Assembly: GCF_004193775.1 (NCBI RefSeq)
Contig: NC_041016.1
Span: 46,872,767 to 46,936,766 of the forward strand
DNA length: 64,000 nucleotides
Source of the DNA: Glycine soja
Lineage: Eukaryota; Streptophyta; Magnoliopsida; Fabales; Fabaceae
Direction: 5' to 3'
Below, in pieces: positions 50,710-62,086 of the stretch. Position 1 is the first letter of the stretch. The number at the start of each line of letters is the position of its first letter. Made by a program: the position numbers and the translations under genes. The notes below the pieces were generated by a model, which did no database searches, had not been told where the DNA came from, and saw nothing but the letters and a program-made list of their open reading frames with translations.

Positions 50710-51804
50710 TGTTAGACAAGTGGCATCAGATATCTTAAGAAGGGGGGATTGAATTAAGATATTCCAAACTATTTCCCCAATTAAAAATCTATTTCACTTT
50801 TTATTCAAGTTATAAATTTCATTTATAATGAACTTCTTAAATATTGATTCAAATAAAACAATTTGAATATGAATATAAAGCAATAATAACCAAAGGAGAT
50901 TAAGGGAAGAGAAAATGCAAACTCAGATTTATACTGGTTCGGCCACACCCTTGTGCCTACGTCCAGTCCCCAAGCAACCCGCTTGAGAGTTCCACTATCT
51001 TGTAAATTCCTTTTACAAGTTCTAAACACACAAGGGCAATCCTTCCTTTGTGTTTAGAATTCCTTTACAACAAGAGACCAACAGTCTCTTAATCCCTTAG
51101 AGAATGAGAAGAAGAAGAAGAAGAATGAATCTCTCTAGAAAGAGATAGATTTTACAGATTGAGCACTCAAATAATTCCTTAATGAATTACAATTGAATTG
51201 GCCAAGGAATTCTTAAGAGGATAAAATGATTTTTGCTCTTTGAGAGGATAAACACTTGTTGTTCTGAAAAACTCTGAGCAAATTCGTGTTATAAGTCACA
51301 TATATAGAGACCATTGGTGGTCATGAATAAAGTCTTTGAAAAGTTGTGACTCTTAGAAATATTTTTTGAAAATCCTGTCTGGTAATCGATTACAGAAATT
51401 GTGTAATCGATTATAGCTTTTAAAATTTGAATTAAAACGTTTATTAACTGCTGGTAATCGATTACCAAAATTGTGTAATCGATTACACAGTCTAAAATTT
51501 CAAATTCAAATTTTAGTAGCTGTTATAAAACATATTTGGCCACTGGTAATCAATTACATCCTCTGGTAATCGATTACCAGAGAGTAAATCCTTTGAAAAA
51601 CACTTTTTTTAATTTAAATTACTAGCCCAAACCTTTTGCTAATTCAATTAGGAATTCCCTTCCTAATATACTAGTGATCATCTTGATGTTGTGACTTGTA
51701 ATCTTGAAGTATTGTCTTGAATTTAATCTTGAAAAGCCCATTTGCATCAATTGCATCATATCATCATGATCATCATCAAAACACCAAAGGCAATTGCATC
51801 TACA
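50710..51804 (-). repeat. 5' LTR of the copia element
   Basis: 1095 bp, begins TGTTAGACAAG and ends CATCTACA on the plus strand. TATA box on the minus strand near 51300. Same set of ATCGAT palindromes as the other LTR, with a few differing bases. Confidence 0.93.
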
Positions 51805-51809
51805 TTATG

Positions 51810-53468
51810 TCCATTTTTCTGTTACCTATTTTCCTCTACAATTAAGTGCTTCAACTGGATTCATTCTTCTTTGCATCTAACACCACATATCGTTGATTTC
51901 ATACCAACAAGCATCAATTTATAACCAGATTATTGAAGTTGTTAATAAAGATGAAGGTGGTATGTTTTTCCTCTACGAATATGGAGGTACAGGAAAAACA
52001 TACATTTGGAAAATATTTGCTGCAAGTTCACTAAGAGTTGACAATAAAATTGTAATTATGATTGCTTCTAGTAGCATAGCTTCTCTATTATTGCCTGGAG
52101 GTAGAACTGCACATTCAAAATTCAAAATTCTTGTTCCAGTTTTTGAAGACTCAACCTGCAATATCCATCAAGGAACTCAATTAACTGAACTACTAAATTA
52201 GACATGTCTAATCATTTGGGATGAAGCGCCTATGACTCACAAATTCTGTTTTGAGACACTTGATCACAATCAAACACAACTCAAGGGACAATAAAATCTT
52301 TGGAGGTAAAGTCATGGTCTTTGGTGGAGATTTCTGACAGATTCTGTCAGTGATTCCGAGAGGCAGCTGCTCTGATATTATTATTGCAACAATTAATTCA
52401 TCTTATCTATGAGATCATTGTCAGGTCTTGAGGCTGACAAAAAACATACGCTTACAAAACAACATGCAAGCAACAGATCAAGAAGAAACTGCATCTTTTG
52501 CACAATGGATTATAGATATTGGTGATGGTATTATTGGACATGACAATGATGGCTATGCTACTATTGAAATTCCACAGGAACTATTAATCACAAAATATGA
52601 TGATCCCATTCATAGTATAGTCAGTTCTACATTCCCAGATTTATGTCATCATCACAATGATCCCCAATACTTCCAATCCAAAGCAATATTAGCTTCTACA
52701 AATGAAACAGTCCAACAAGTTAATGATTATATACTTACATTGATACCAGGTGATCATATACTAAATTATCTTACTGTGTTTTTCATGTTTTAGTTCCGAG
52801 GAAATCATAATAACGATTTATGTTGCAACTTTGGTGAATTTGACATTTTTTGTTAATGAATTGGCGTTTTCATCTTTAAAATAATCATAGGTGAACAAAT
52901 GAAATATCTAAGCTATGATTCTGCTGATAAATCCGAAACCATTGAAAATTGTCATTTTCGCTTACTAACAATTGAATTTCTTAATTCATTGACAACATCT
53001 GGCTTACCCAATAATAGTCTCAAACTCAAAATTGGATCACCTATAATGTTATTAAGGAACTTAGACCAAACTCAAGGGTTGTGTAACGGTACTAGGTTAA
53101 TTGTCACAAGGCTAGCAAAACATGTTATAGCAGCTGTATTCATTTTTGGGACAAATGTCAGAGATCATGTTTATATCCCACGAATGTCTATGTCGCCTTC
53201 TCAGTCACCATGGCCTTTCAAGCTATTGAAGACACAATTTCCAATAATGTTTTCATATGCAATGACAATTAACAAATCCCAAGGACAATTCCTATCTTCA
53301 GTTGGACTTTACTTGTCAAAACCAGTTTTTTCTCATGGCCAATTATATGTTGCATTACCAAGGGTCAAGTCAAAGAAAGGCCTTCAAATTTTAATACATG
53401 ATCAGAACAAAACAAAAAATGACTTCAACCACCAATGTGGTTTTCAAAGAGGTCTTTACAAATATTAA
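51810..53468 (+). pseudogene. Helitron RepHel, P2 copy, helicase part
   Basis: Walker A GGTGKTYIW at ~51984, TAG in place of Gln just before the Walker B region (~52199), IIWDEAPMTHKF (~52212), a frameshifted GGDF region (52270-52420), then 52428-52793 (MRLTKNIRLQNNMQ to TLIPG), and 52899-53468 with NKSQGQ and QLYVALPRVKSKKG. The usual Ser in VALSRV is Pro. M0 has its own nonsense mutation at the same Gln codon (TAA), which must be independent. Confidence 0.9.
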
Positions 53469-54592
53469 AAGGTAAATCCAATTTATTAGCAATTCCAAAT
53501 TTTATTCTATGCACAGTTATATTTACCGCTTACTCATGGTCTCTAATATGCAGTTAAAACATCATCAAATCAGCCAATATACGATTCATCAGCTTCAAAT
53601 AACCACTATTCCATTATGAGGTACATTTTCTTATTTACTGCATTTTAAATTTCCATCCATTTTCATAAACTGCAAATTAAGCATTTCTTTGATGAGTTGC
53701 ACTAAAAAAATATTTTTTTCTGCTATACTTATCTCAATTTAAATACTACCATTCAACAAATTAACTCTATTTCGTGCTATTCTTATCACAGTTTAAGTAC
53801 TACCACAACATCACATTCCTAAAAAACAAATGTATTGGTTGCCAAAATTAATAATTCCAGGACAGTTTTCTTTCTCATTTTGACCTCCATAAATTCAGCT
53901 AATTTTTTGCCTCATAGTCCAAGACTTTAGTTTGCAATTTGCCGTTATTGTGGGCTTTTAGTTTTTGAGGGGAAAATTAAAAACTTAAAATCCTACATCT
54001 TATTGGTTTTTTTCGTTATAGGTTTCCCCTTTGTTTTTATTAAATATACCTCACTCCTTAATCAAATCTGATTCCCAACTGAATATGTTATTGTTGCTTT
54101 TTTAGTAGGATATCAACAAGTGTTCAAACCTACTTAAACTAATGCACTTTCATGTCATCAACTGTAATCGAAACTACCCATTTTTAAATAATTACAAAGG
54201 CCATACGAAATGTTATGTCTCCCAAATGATTACCCACTTCAGCATTAGACACATGATTCATTTCATAATGGCCATTGTATTTGTAACAATAAAAAAAATT
54301 CCTGACTCTAAAATATCTAAATCTTTGTTACATTCAACAATCAAAAACCTCTTCACCTACCTCCACCACTACGTAGCTTCACAGTGATTAAGCTGCCCAT
54401 TCACATCCAATCTTCACATGTAGCATTCAATTCTCCACAGTTCCCAAATCGCTTAACTTGCCACCAGTTACACCCTTGGGAAAGCAATGACCCTTCCACC
54501 ACCCACTACCTCACACCACCAAAACACGTTGCCTTTTTCTGCGACCTCCACTTCAGCTTTACAGAAATCACTCTCTCAACGCCACTGCCACT
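53469..54592. other. Spacer between the P2 helicase and the B3-like gene
   Basis: AT-rich. From 54380 onward it resembles the leader of the truncated B3-like gene at 36330-36532 and is probably its 5' UTR. No coding signal of its own. Confidence 0.55.
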
Positions 54593-56838
54593 ATGAGTTT
54601 GGATTCATCAACTGCCTCAAGCAAGGTCAATATAAACCAAATACCTCACTCAATGTATATTCATTTGGTGGTTTTTTTCTTGCTTTTGCTTACATTTTTC
54701 ATGCATGTCTCGAACCAAAATTGGTTATCTTGCCATCTGTATTTGTCACTTTTTCACTTGCAATTTAGGGCATACATATTTCTAACTTCTAGCTTTGAAT
54801 GCATGGTTGTCAATGCACAGTGACTTCCTACGTTTGTCACTCAGCCTTCTTTCATGTCCGAAACCCTTTATCCATTTTTCCTATCTTCTATTTGGGTTTT
54901 TTCCACCCTTTCTGATAGGTTTCTTACCTACTATGTTGCCATCTACCTTAGTCATTGCACCAATTGTTATTTGGCACACACATATTTGTATTTTATAGGT
55001 TTCCCTGCATGGTTGGACATTCTAGATGTCAGCAATGCTTAAATCCGCATTTTTCCCACTCACTCTTTTTGTATGCATGTTCTATTTTGATATTTTCCTG
55101 ATACTAATTCAAAACCATGTTCCAGTCGTTGTGATAGTGTATTCTTAAATAGATTCTAATAAATTATTATTCTTTAACACTAGCAACACTATTAAATTCT
55201 TTAAATGTTAATTTAGTTACGTTCTATTTCAGTTGTTTCCACATATTCTATTGAACTTCTTAGCTATTATGCTGAAATCTATATAACACACTCAAACTTC
55301 TTATGTTTCATCAATGCAAAAATCCATTACAACATGGTTTGATCTTTTGCTTCCATCGTTGTGCGCAAATTTCACATTTGTGTCTATTGCATTTTGTTGG
55401 GTTCTATTAGCATTATTTCCATGTATTCTATTAAGCTTCTTAGTTGTTAGGTTATATACATCGTCTGTTATGTTCTTTTCATAATGTTGATTCTACCCTC
55501 TGAAAGTTTCTTCCATTTAATCAATGCTTAAATCCATTGACCCGTAGTTTCATCTTTTGTTTTCATTACTCTGCATGAATTATACATCTTCTATTTCAAT
55601 TATTTTCATGTGTTGTATTAAACTTCTTAGTTGTTATATTATATGCATGTTTTGTTATGTTATTTTCATTATCCTGATTCAGAACTCTGATTCCTCCATC
55701 CTAATAGTGTGATGTCAAACAACTTAAATTCAATTATTATTCCATTGCAGCAACACCCCAATTTAGGTCTGCAGACATTAATTTAGTTTCCTTCCATTTC
55801 ACTTATTTTTCCAATTTAGGTATTATGTTGTCCCAATCAAATTGGTCAATATGCATATATTTTTTATCTTTTTCCCAATACTGATTTACACGTCAAATTT
55901 TAATATTGTAAAATTGTGTCCTCTATTTCTTTGCAACATCAACAAAAATTACTTCCGTTACTAAGTTAGAATCCTTAAATGCTAACTCCAATTTTTTTCA
56001 TTTCACTACAGATGAGATTCCCAGCTATCAGACGCCCATTAATATTGTAGTTTAAAGCAGCATTCCCTTATGATAGAGTAAAATCAAATGGCTACTTTGC
56101 CTACTTTTGCCGCTGCTGCTTTTGATTTTTAAAACAGATTTTTTTTTCCTTGCAGGACACCATAGAAATACCAGTTTTTTACCACCAGCAATGGGAACCA
56201 GATTATCCAGAATTCGTCCACTTCAAATATGATGGGGCCACCTATGAAATTCGAGTCAGGCAACACAGGGGAAAATTTTTCTTTGCTGACGGCCTAACAA
56301 GATTCAGGAAAGAATTAGAAATTTATGAATTGATAACCATAGATTTCCTTGCCTATGACCACCACTCTAAATTTGACCTCGACTTTACTCCACCAGTAGA
56401 GCAGCAGGCATGCAAAAGACCATGTCGCGCCTCAAGGAAACATATTTGGACCGTTCCCATCACTCAATCCAAGCTAGGTGCCCCGTATTCACTGGTAAAA
56501 TATTCATATCTATTTATAGCTTCTATACAAATCTTAATTTCAATGCTTAACTTTTCTTTTTTCCGATAGCAACTTTCACCCTCTACCACACAATGTCTAA
56601 TCCATTGTGGTCAGCATATGACAGTCCTCAGAAGATTCAGACCTCCACTACAATGGAATCATCGTGCTTGACAGTAGGATTGGTGATAAATATGTGGTTC
56701 AACCTTGGTATAAATTTCTTGAAGAGAGCGATTTCAGCCACAGACAACGAAGTTTCGTTCTACTATAAGCGTCACGACAAAATCTGGGAAGTTGTCATTA
56801 GACGCCAAAAAGATTGGGATGACAGCGACACATATTAG
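54593..56838 (+). pseudogene. Two-domain B3-like gene carried by Helitron P2, full length but frameshifted
   Basis: Exons inferred: 54593-54625 (MSLDSSTASSK), 56012-56077, 56156-56494 and 56570-56838. Exon c gives a clean B3-like domain: TIEIPVFYHQQWEPDYPEF, KYDGATYEIRVRQH, FFADGLTRFRKELEIYE, then FDLDFTPP. Exon d carries the second domain (LRRFRPPLQW, PWYKFLEESDF, NEVSFYYKRHDKIWEVVIRR) split by two frameshifts, and exon b has an in-frame TAG. The long intron (54626-56011) matches the long introns of the M1 and P2 truncated copies. The stop lies 236 bp before the Helitron CTAG. Family call is by pattern only. Confidence 0.65.
54626..56011. other. Intron a of the P2 B3-like gene
   Basis: T/C-rich sequence of 1.39 kb. 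Several frames are open by chance because of low complexity. No conserved peptide seen. Confidence 0.5.
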
Positions 56839-57047
56839 GTTTTAGTGTTGTTATTGAATATATTTTGTTATTTTGGCAGACAATTTTAGTTATCTTTGTT
56901 TGGAACTGTCTTTATACTTATGTTCTATGGATTTGGCAATCAATATGTTGCACTATATAAAACTTTTTAATATCAATGTTAGTCTTTTTCCTTTCTTACA
57001 ATACCTTTCTTTTAATTCTTTCATCGAAAATAAGTTGACGAACGACG

Positions 57048-57074
57048 CGTGCATATGCACGGATTACCGACTAG
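57048..57074 (+). terminator. Helitron 3' terminal hairpin and CTAG (P2)
   Basis: Perfect palindrome CGTGCATATGCACG (57048-57061), nine bases, then CTAG at 57071-57074 followed by host T. Typical Helitron rolling-circle terminator, similar in sequence to the M0 end. Confidence 0.9.
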
Positions 57075-57516
57075 TTTATAAATATTTTATTTGCACGAAA
57101 AATATTTGTAATTTTTATTCAAAGCAGTAAACATTCACAGGCTAAGTTGTATATTTTTACATATGTTTTGTTATTATTATTATTATTATACATGTTTATC
57201 TAATTGTTAAGTATATTTTGTAATTAGTTAAATTGTGAGATGTTGAATTGTAGACATGAGATATGGTTGTGAATAAGTGTGTGATTAATACTTGATGTGA
57301 TATTACTTGTATTGTGAGTTGTGAATTATACAATAACTTGACTAGTGTTAAAAGAAAAATGTAGGATTCTAAGTTAGGAACCTGGAGGATTAAATTGTAG
57401 CACAATATGTTAAACGTGTTTGAATCATGAGTGTGAGGTTGTGGATATTATGTAATTCGAGAATAGTGTTTACATGCAAAAATTATTTTTAGGGGTTGAA
57501 CCTGAATCAGGAAGAA
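57075..57516. other. Region between the Helitron and gypsy elements
   Basis: AT-rich, with a short (TTA)n run at 57171-57188. No gene or transposon terminus recognised. It could be older LTR sequence, given its GTTG/ATTG-rich style shared with 63270-63450, but I cannot show it. Confidence 0.5.
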
Positions 57517-58479
57517 TGATGCAATCCTACCCCACAAGGGCATTGGATAGAAAACTCCAAATAGATTGGGCCAGAGATGCAAGAGAAGGCCCTAGGATTC
57601 TTATGAGCCTTAGGGTAGATTTCAGGCCCATGGGCTAAGTATGAGCTCACTTATCTTTGTAAATATTAGATTAAGGTTTCATTATTTTTGGGCCTTGTAT
57701 TTAGGGCTCCATAATGTAGGTAGGGTACCCTAGAAATATAGAATTTTTCAGCCCTTGTATTTTAGAGCACCTAGACTAGTTTTTGTATTAGGGATAGTTT
57801 TGTAATTTCACATGCACTAAGTGGATATCTGATGTGTGTGGTTAGAAATAAATTTAATTGAATTGGTAGAAGCCCAATCCAATTAAATTTTAGAGGGGGA
57901 GATAAGCATTTGCTTACTACACCACATTGCCACATCATATAGTCACACTTTGTGCATGTCCTTCATGTTTTTCATGCCTCATGACACCTAAACACACTTA
58001 GTGGAGAATCTTGAAATTGATCTTGGATTAATGGGCTGAACCATAACTAAAATTCATTAATCATAATTAGTGAAATTTTGGCTCTAAAGTTTGGCTCCAC
58101 AAATTCAATTTCAAATTCAAGTGAAATTTGAATTTCCCTCCAATTTTGTGTGACATTTAGACTATAAATAGAGGTCATGTGTGTGCATTTTTTTCAACTT
58201 TGATCATTTGAATATTAAACTTCAGATTTCAAAGCTCATTTAGAGCACAAAATTCCGTGCTCTTCTCTCCCTCTCCCTTCATTCATCTCTTTCTTCCTCC
58301 AAGCTCTTATCCATGGCCTCCTATGGTGATGAGCTTCTTCTAGACTCATCTTCTCCTTGAAGTGGCGTCTCCTCTCTCTCTCCCTTTCTCCATTCCGCTG
58401 TCATTCATCTTCCGAGAAGCAAAGGAATCCATTGATGAAGAAGATCCTAGGCCTACAAGCTCCAATGAAGCTTGCATCA
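57517..58479 (+). repeat. 5' LTR of the gypsy element
   Basis: 963 bp. TATA box TATAAATAG at 58163-58171, followed by a CT-rich leader. Confidence 0.92.
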
Positions 58480-58493
58480 TGTGGTATCAGAGC

Positions 58494-60377
58494 ATCTTCA
58501 TCTAGGTGATGTTTTTTTGCTTCCTCTATCTTTTTGTTCGGTGAATTATCTTTAATTCCTTGTTTTTCATCTTATTCTCCATGTATATCCTCTATTGTCT
58601 TGTGGTATGGTGCTGTTTAGAGTAGATTTAAAAAAAAATAAACCAATTAAATCTTAGATCTACACTTGTTCTTGCATTTCTATGGTTCAAATTTTGTAGA
58701 TCTACTCTTGAATCTAGTTTTTGTGTTGATTTTAGGTTCTATCAATTTTCATTCATAATATTCATGTGCTGAACCTTTAGATCTAAATTTTGTTCCAAAA
58801 TATTGATTAGAAAAAAAAAAACACAAAAATCTAAGTGTAAATCACTTAATCCATGTTGTCTTAGAGTCATGTTTAGTCATAGTAATTGTCACATTATGTT
58901 CTAAGCTTGTGTTGAATTTTATTTTGTTGATTGAATTCTAGATACATTTGTTCATGTATTCTTGTCATTCTTAGCCTATCTTTTGAATTTTGAGTCTAAT
59001 TCATGCATGTTATTTAGTTCATAACATGTTCTAAATCAATTCCTAGAAGTAGTCTTGTTCTTGAACTTTTTTTTTGTTTTCTAAGTTTCCTACATGATGC
59101 CTGTGATGAAGTTGAGTTGTGGCTGGATTTGTGAATCAAAATAAGTCTTAAGCTCTCTTTAATTGTGTTATTCAAGATAATTGAGTATAAGCAAACACAA
59201 ATTGTAACTATCCAAGCCTTAAGCAACATAAACACTACTCTTGATTTCTAGGTTGAAATCGCTGGTGCTGACAGCTTGAACAAACGAACTTGTATAAATT
59301 ACTGGGAATTGGTCACTACGTTTTTTGAGCTAAAACTTTTACTGAATTTTCTAGACATCTGGACCAAAATTATAAAAAAAGAACCAAGCGATTTGGATTA
59401 AAGGAAAAAATAAGACAAATCTCACAAGTTGGCAGAAAAATCAGTGTCCAGAAATAAAAAAAGTGAAAGGAAAGTATGCTTGTTGTTTTGGCTCAAAATT
59501 TGTTCTATAATTGGTGCCTATTTTATACCAATCCTAGTTCTGAAATTTCAATTGAAAATTATTGTGAAAACAAGTGCCAAAACTAGAGGTTTCTTGAGTC
59601 TTTTTTTTTTAGAGTTTTTCTACTCTACTCTAGAGCCATTCTAGGTTTCTCTTTGAGTCCTAGCTTGATTTTTTGTGCTTTTCATTGCTTTAATTGTTGA
59701 ATAATCCTTGGAAATTTGTCTTGTTAAAACTCTATTGGTTTAACTTTTATTTCAAATTTTTTTGTCTTTGGTTATTGCTTGTCTCTTTGTTTCCTTGTTT
59801 GTGAGTTGCCATACAGAGAATTGGAAAGGAGGATTGGTGTCATATCTTGAAGAATTTGAGTCAAGAAGCAAGGGGTCAACCACCTTAAGAGCTATTGGAC
59901 TAAGAAGCACTCCAAATTGAGTGAAACACTAAAGAAAGAATAGCCACCACAATTGAGGACTTTTTTCTTTGTAATTTTGTAATTGGCAATTTGTTTTGCT
60001 TTCAAATTTTGTAACAAAAAGACCTTTCATTGGAAGTAAGTTGGGAGCCTCCGCTAGGTCACCCTACTTCCATTTGTGTGTAATAATTTTAGACAATTTC
60101 CCCTTAGGATAGTGAGTGTTTTGTTGGGAACCTTAAATTACGTCATCCAAACACTCTTAGGATCCGCCTAGTTTGCATTTCTTGCACCTTATTTTCATAG
60201 CTTATTTCCTTTACCCTCCATTGTCAAACCGCTTAGATAGCTTGCCTTTTACCAATTAGTTTTTACCTTATCTTTTACACCTCTTCTAGTGTTTATTTTG
60301 GCTAGTTTCAACCATAGTTTATTTTACCTTTTGTTTTCAAACCCCCAACAAGAAAGAACCATAACTTAGGAACCAAT
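58494..60377. other. Long untranslated leader of the gypsy element
   Basis: 1.9 kb of T-rich DNA between the PBS and the first gag ATG. No conserved peptide. It probably holds the packaging signal; no ORF is supportable. Confidence 0.6.
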
Positions 60378-60814
60378 ATGAGTCTTCATTCTTCATCTAG
60401 TGTTAATGGTGAGGGTTCTACTCCTAAGGACCCCTTGTATAAGATATTAGATGAGTTGAGATCCCTTAATTTGTGGAAAGAAAAACGAGAAAAGAAAAAG
60501 GTAAAAAGAGAGTGGAAGAAATAAGTCAAGACGAAAGAGAGAAAATAATAGAGGAAGAAAGAAGAAAAATAAGGAAAGAAATGAAAAGAGAAAAACATGT
60601 CTCCTATAGTAGTCATAACTCTTGCAAGAGCCTAAGTGAAGAACTTCGTGACTATTATGATGGAAGGCATAGGTCACATCTTAGACTTCACTCCCATAGG
60701 AGAGAAAATGAAAGAAAGCCTCAAGAAGTTAACATTAAACTCTCATACTTCCATGGGAAGGACAATGTAGAGGCTAATTTAGATTGGGAAATAAGGGTAG
60801 AGCAACAACTTTAA
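60378..60814 (+). pseudogene. Gypsy Gag, N-terminal part, frameshifted
   Basis: ATG at 60378 (MSLHSSSVNGEG) runs about 47 codons. A single-base shift near 60500 is needed to continue into the open frame 60473-60814, a highly charged Lys/Glu helix (VEEISQDEREKIIEEERRK) followed by SYFHGKDNVEANLDWE, typical of plant gypsy Gag. It stops at TAA 60812-60814. Confidence 0.8.
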
Positions 60815-60886
60815 AGGAAGTCTACTTCAAAATCTTATGGCTCTCACTCTTATCCAAAGAAAGACCAAGGTCAAGGAATCTTAGGG

Positions 60887-62086
60887 GTGAGACCTTCTAA
60901 GCCCAAAGATGATAAGGGGAATACAATAGAAAAGCAACCCCTTAAGGCTAGTATGCAAGAGAAGACTAGCTCCATGAAGTGCTTTAAATGTCTTGGAAGA
61001 GGACACATTACTTCTCAATGCCCTACCAAGAAAACCATTATTATAAGGGGCCAAGACATTTATAGTAGCCAAGATGAGGCTACTACTTCACCTTCCTCTA
61101 GTAAAAGTGAAGAAGCAAAAGGGGAAGAATCTAGTGAAGAGATCTACCCCCAAGAAGAAGGACAACCTTTAATGGTTAAGGAGGAGTGTAAGGAGGTAAG
61201 TGTCTCCTCCAAGAGGTTAGCTAAGAAGGAAAGACATTTTGAAATAAAGACAAATATTAAAGAAATTTCCCTTCTTAGACAACCTCCACATTTTCTCCTT
61301 TGTAAAAAGCCACTTGTTAGCATTGCCACATCTCTTAGGCTTGAGTTTATTCCTCAAGTAAAGGAGTTGTTGGATGAGGGTTTGGTTCGCAAGAGATTAA
61401 ATCCTTGTGTTTTGTTGGTACCCAAAATAGGTATTATTAGGCATCAAATCCCTAAAATAGGTGGTGTGATGAATGCTTTGGGTGGTGCAACACTCTTTTG
61501 TAAAATCACTCGTGCACCCAACATCTTCATGATTTGTGTACATAGGGACTCATTAGGTAGGTTTGTTCTTATTTTTAGTTTCAATACAAACTTAGTCACT
61601 CATATGGGACACCTTAGGTTTGTCATACTTTTTGGTAGGAATAATCAACATGAAAATACAGAAAAAGGTAAATTCTATTGTTTTACTTTTCTTAATTTTT
61701 TAAATTGTGAGCAAGGGGTTCCCATGAACCCTAAGAAAATAAAGGTCATTCCTGAGTGGCCCGCTCCACCAAGTGTAAGAAAAATTTGGGGCTTCCAAGA
61801 CTTAACAAACTTTTATAAAAGGTTTGCCCCATATTTTTCTATACTTGTAGCACCACTCATTGAGTTGGTGAGGAACCATGTTCCTTCATGGAAAGATGCC
61901 CAGGAAATAAGTTTTCAGACCTTACCTTACTTCAACATACTAAGCACCACTAATACATATGTTTTTGTTCTTTTTACAGGTGTTGAGGAAAAAAGCCCAG
62001 AGTTTCAAGAACCTCGGGATTTGAGGTCAAATCCTTTTCAAGGGGGAGGGAATGAGGCAATCCTATCCCGCAAGGACATTGGATAG
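60887..62086 (+). pseudogene. Gypsy Gag zinc knuckle joined to reverse transcriptase fragments (399-codon open frame)
   Basis: Residues ~33-50 form a CCHC knuckle (CFKCLGRGHITSQC). An acidic Ser/Glu-rich linker follows. Residues ~155-185 match the start of RT (KELLDEGLVRKRLNPCVLLVPK). The catalytic RT core with its YxDD is missing. Later residues (GVPMNPKKIKVIPEWPAPPS and NFYKRFAPYF) match the region after the RT core. The frame is open across these deletions and ends 34 bp inside the 3' LTR. It cannot encode active RT. Confidence 0.85.

Larger units (their letters stand above)
42622..51804 (-). mobile_element. Ty1/copia LTR retrotransposon, Sirevirus-like, with a third ORF
   Basis: 9183 bp, minus strand. 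LTRs are 42622-43713 and 50710-51804 (TG...CA). The target duplication is TTATT (42617-42621, one base changed) and TTATG (51805-51809); the single TTATG is preserved at 26082-26086 in the homologous M1 arm. The primer-binding site at 50696-50707 (TGGTATCAGAGC on the minus strand) is complementary to initiator Met tRNA. A polypurine tract lies at 43714-43727. Order: gag, protease, integrase, reverse transcriptase, RNase H (the copia order), then an extra ORF before the 3' LTR. Two zinc knuckles in Gag and the extra ORF point to the Sirevirus lineage (the SIRE1 group). Coding regions carry several stops and frameshifts. Confidence 0.93.
35905..52205 (+). repeat. Right arm of the ~7-kb inverted repeat (split by the copia element)
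   Basis: Mirror of 25687-32475, with the 9.2-kb retrotransposon inserted at 42622-51804. The spacer between the arms is 32476-35904. The loop-proximal end of the arms is patchy: a shared AACCCAAAAGCAACCAAAAA stretch lies near 35910 on this strand and near 32455-32475 on the other. Confidence 0.86.
35905..57074 (+). mobile_element. Helitron copy P2 (right arm plus intact 3' end), interrupted by a copia element
   Basis: Plus-strand order: B3 5' half (36533-37962), RPA 3' half (37963-39200), RepHel (39375-42616 and 51810-53468), full-length B3-like gene (54593-56838), 3' hairpin and CTAG (57048-57074). A Sirevirus-like copia element sits at 42622-51804. The first half mirrors M1. It is the only RepHel copy besides M0 with a recognisable 3' terminus. 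Confidence 0.87.

Noticed and set aside
54142..55042. Several overlapping ORFs of 60-93 codons
   Set aside because: They are low-complexity frames in the leader and long intron of the B3-like gene, with no shared peptide among copies.
56150..56569. B3-like domain interpreted as a free-standing host gene
   Set aside because: It lies inside the Helitron, shares intron layout with the M0 copy, and ends just before the element's 3' hairpin.
60386..60677. Minus-strand ORFs rich in Phe, Leu and Ser resembling membrane proteins
   Set aside because: They are the antisense of the Lys/Glu-rich Gag helix.
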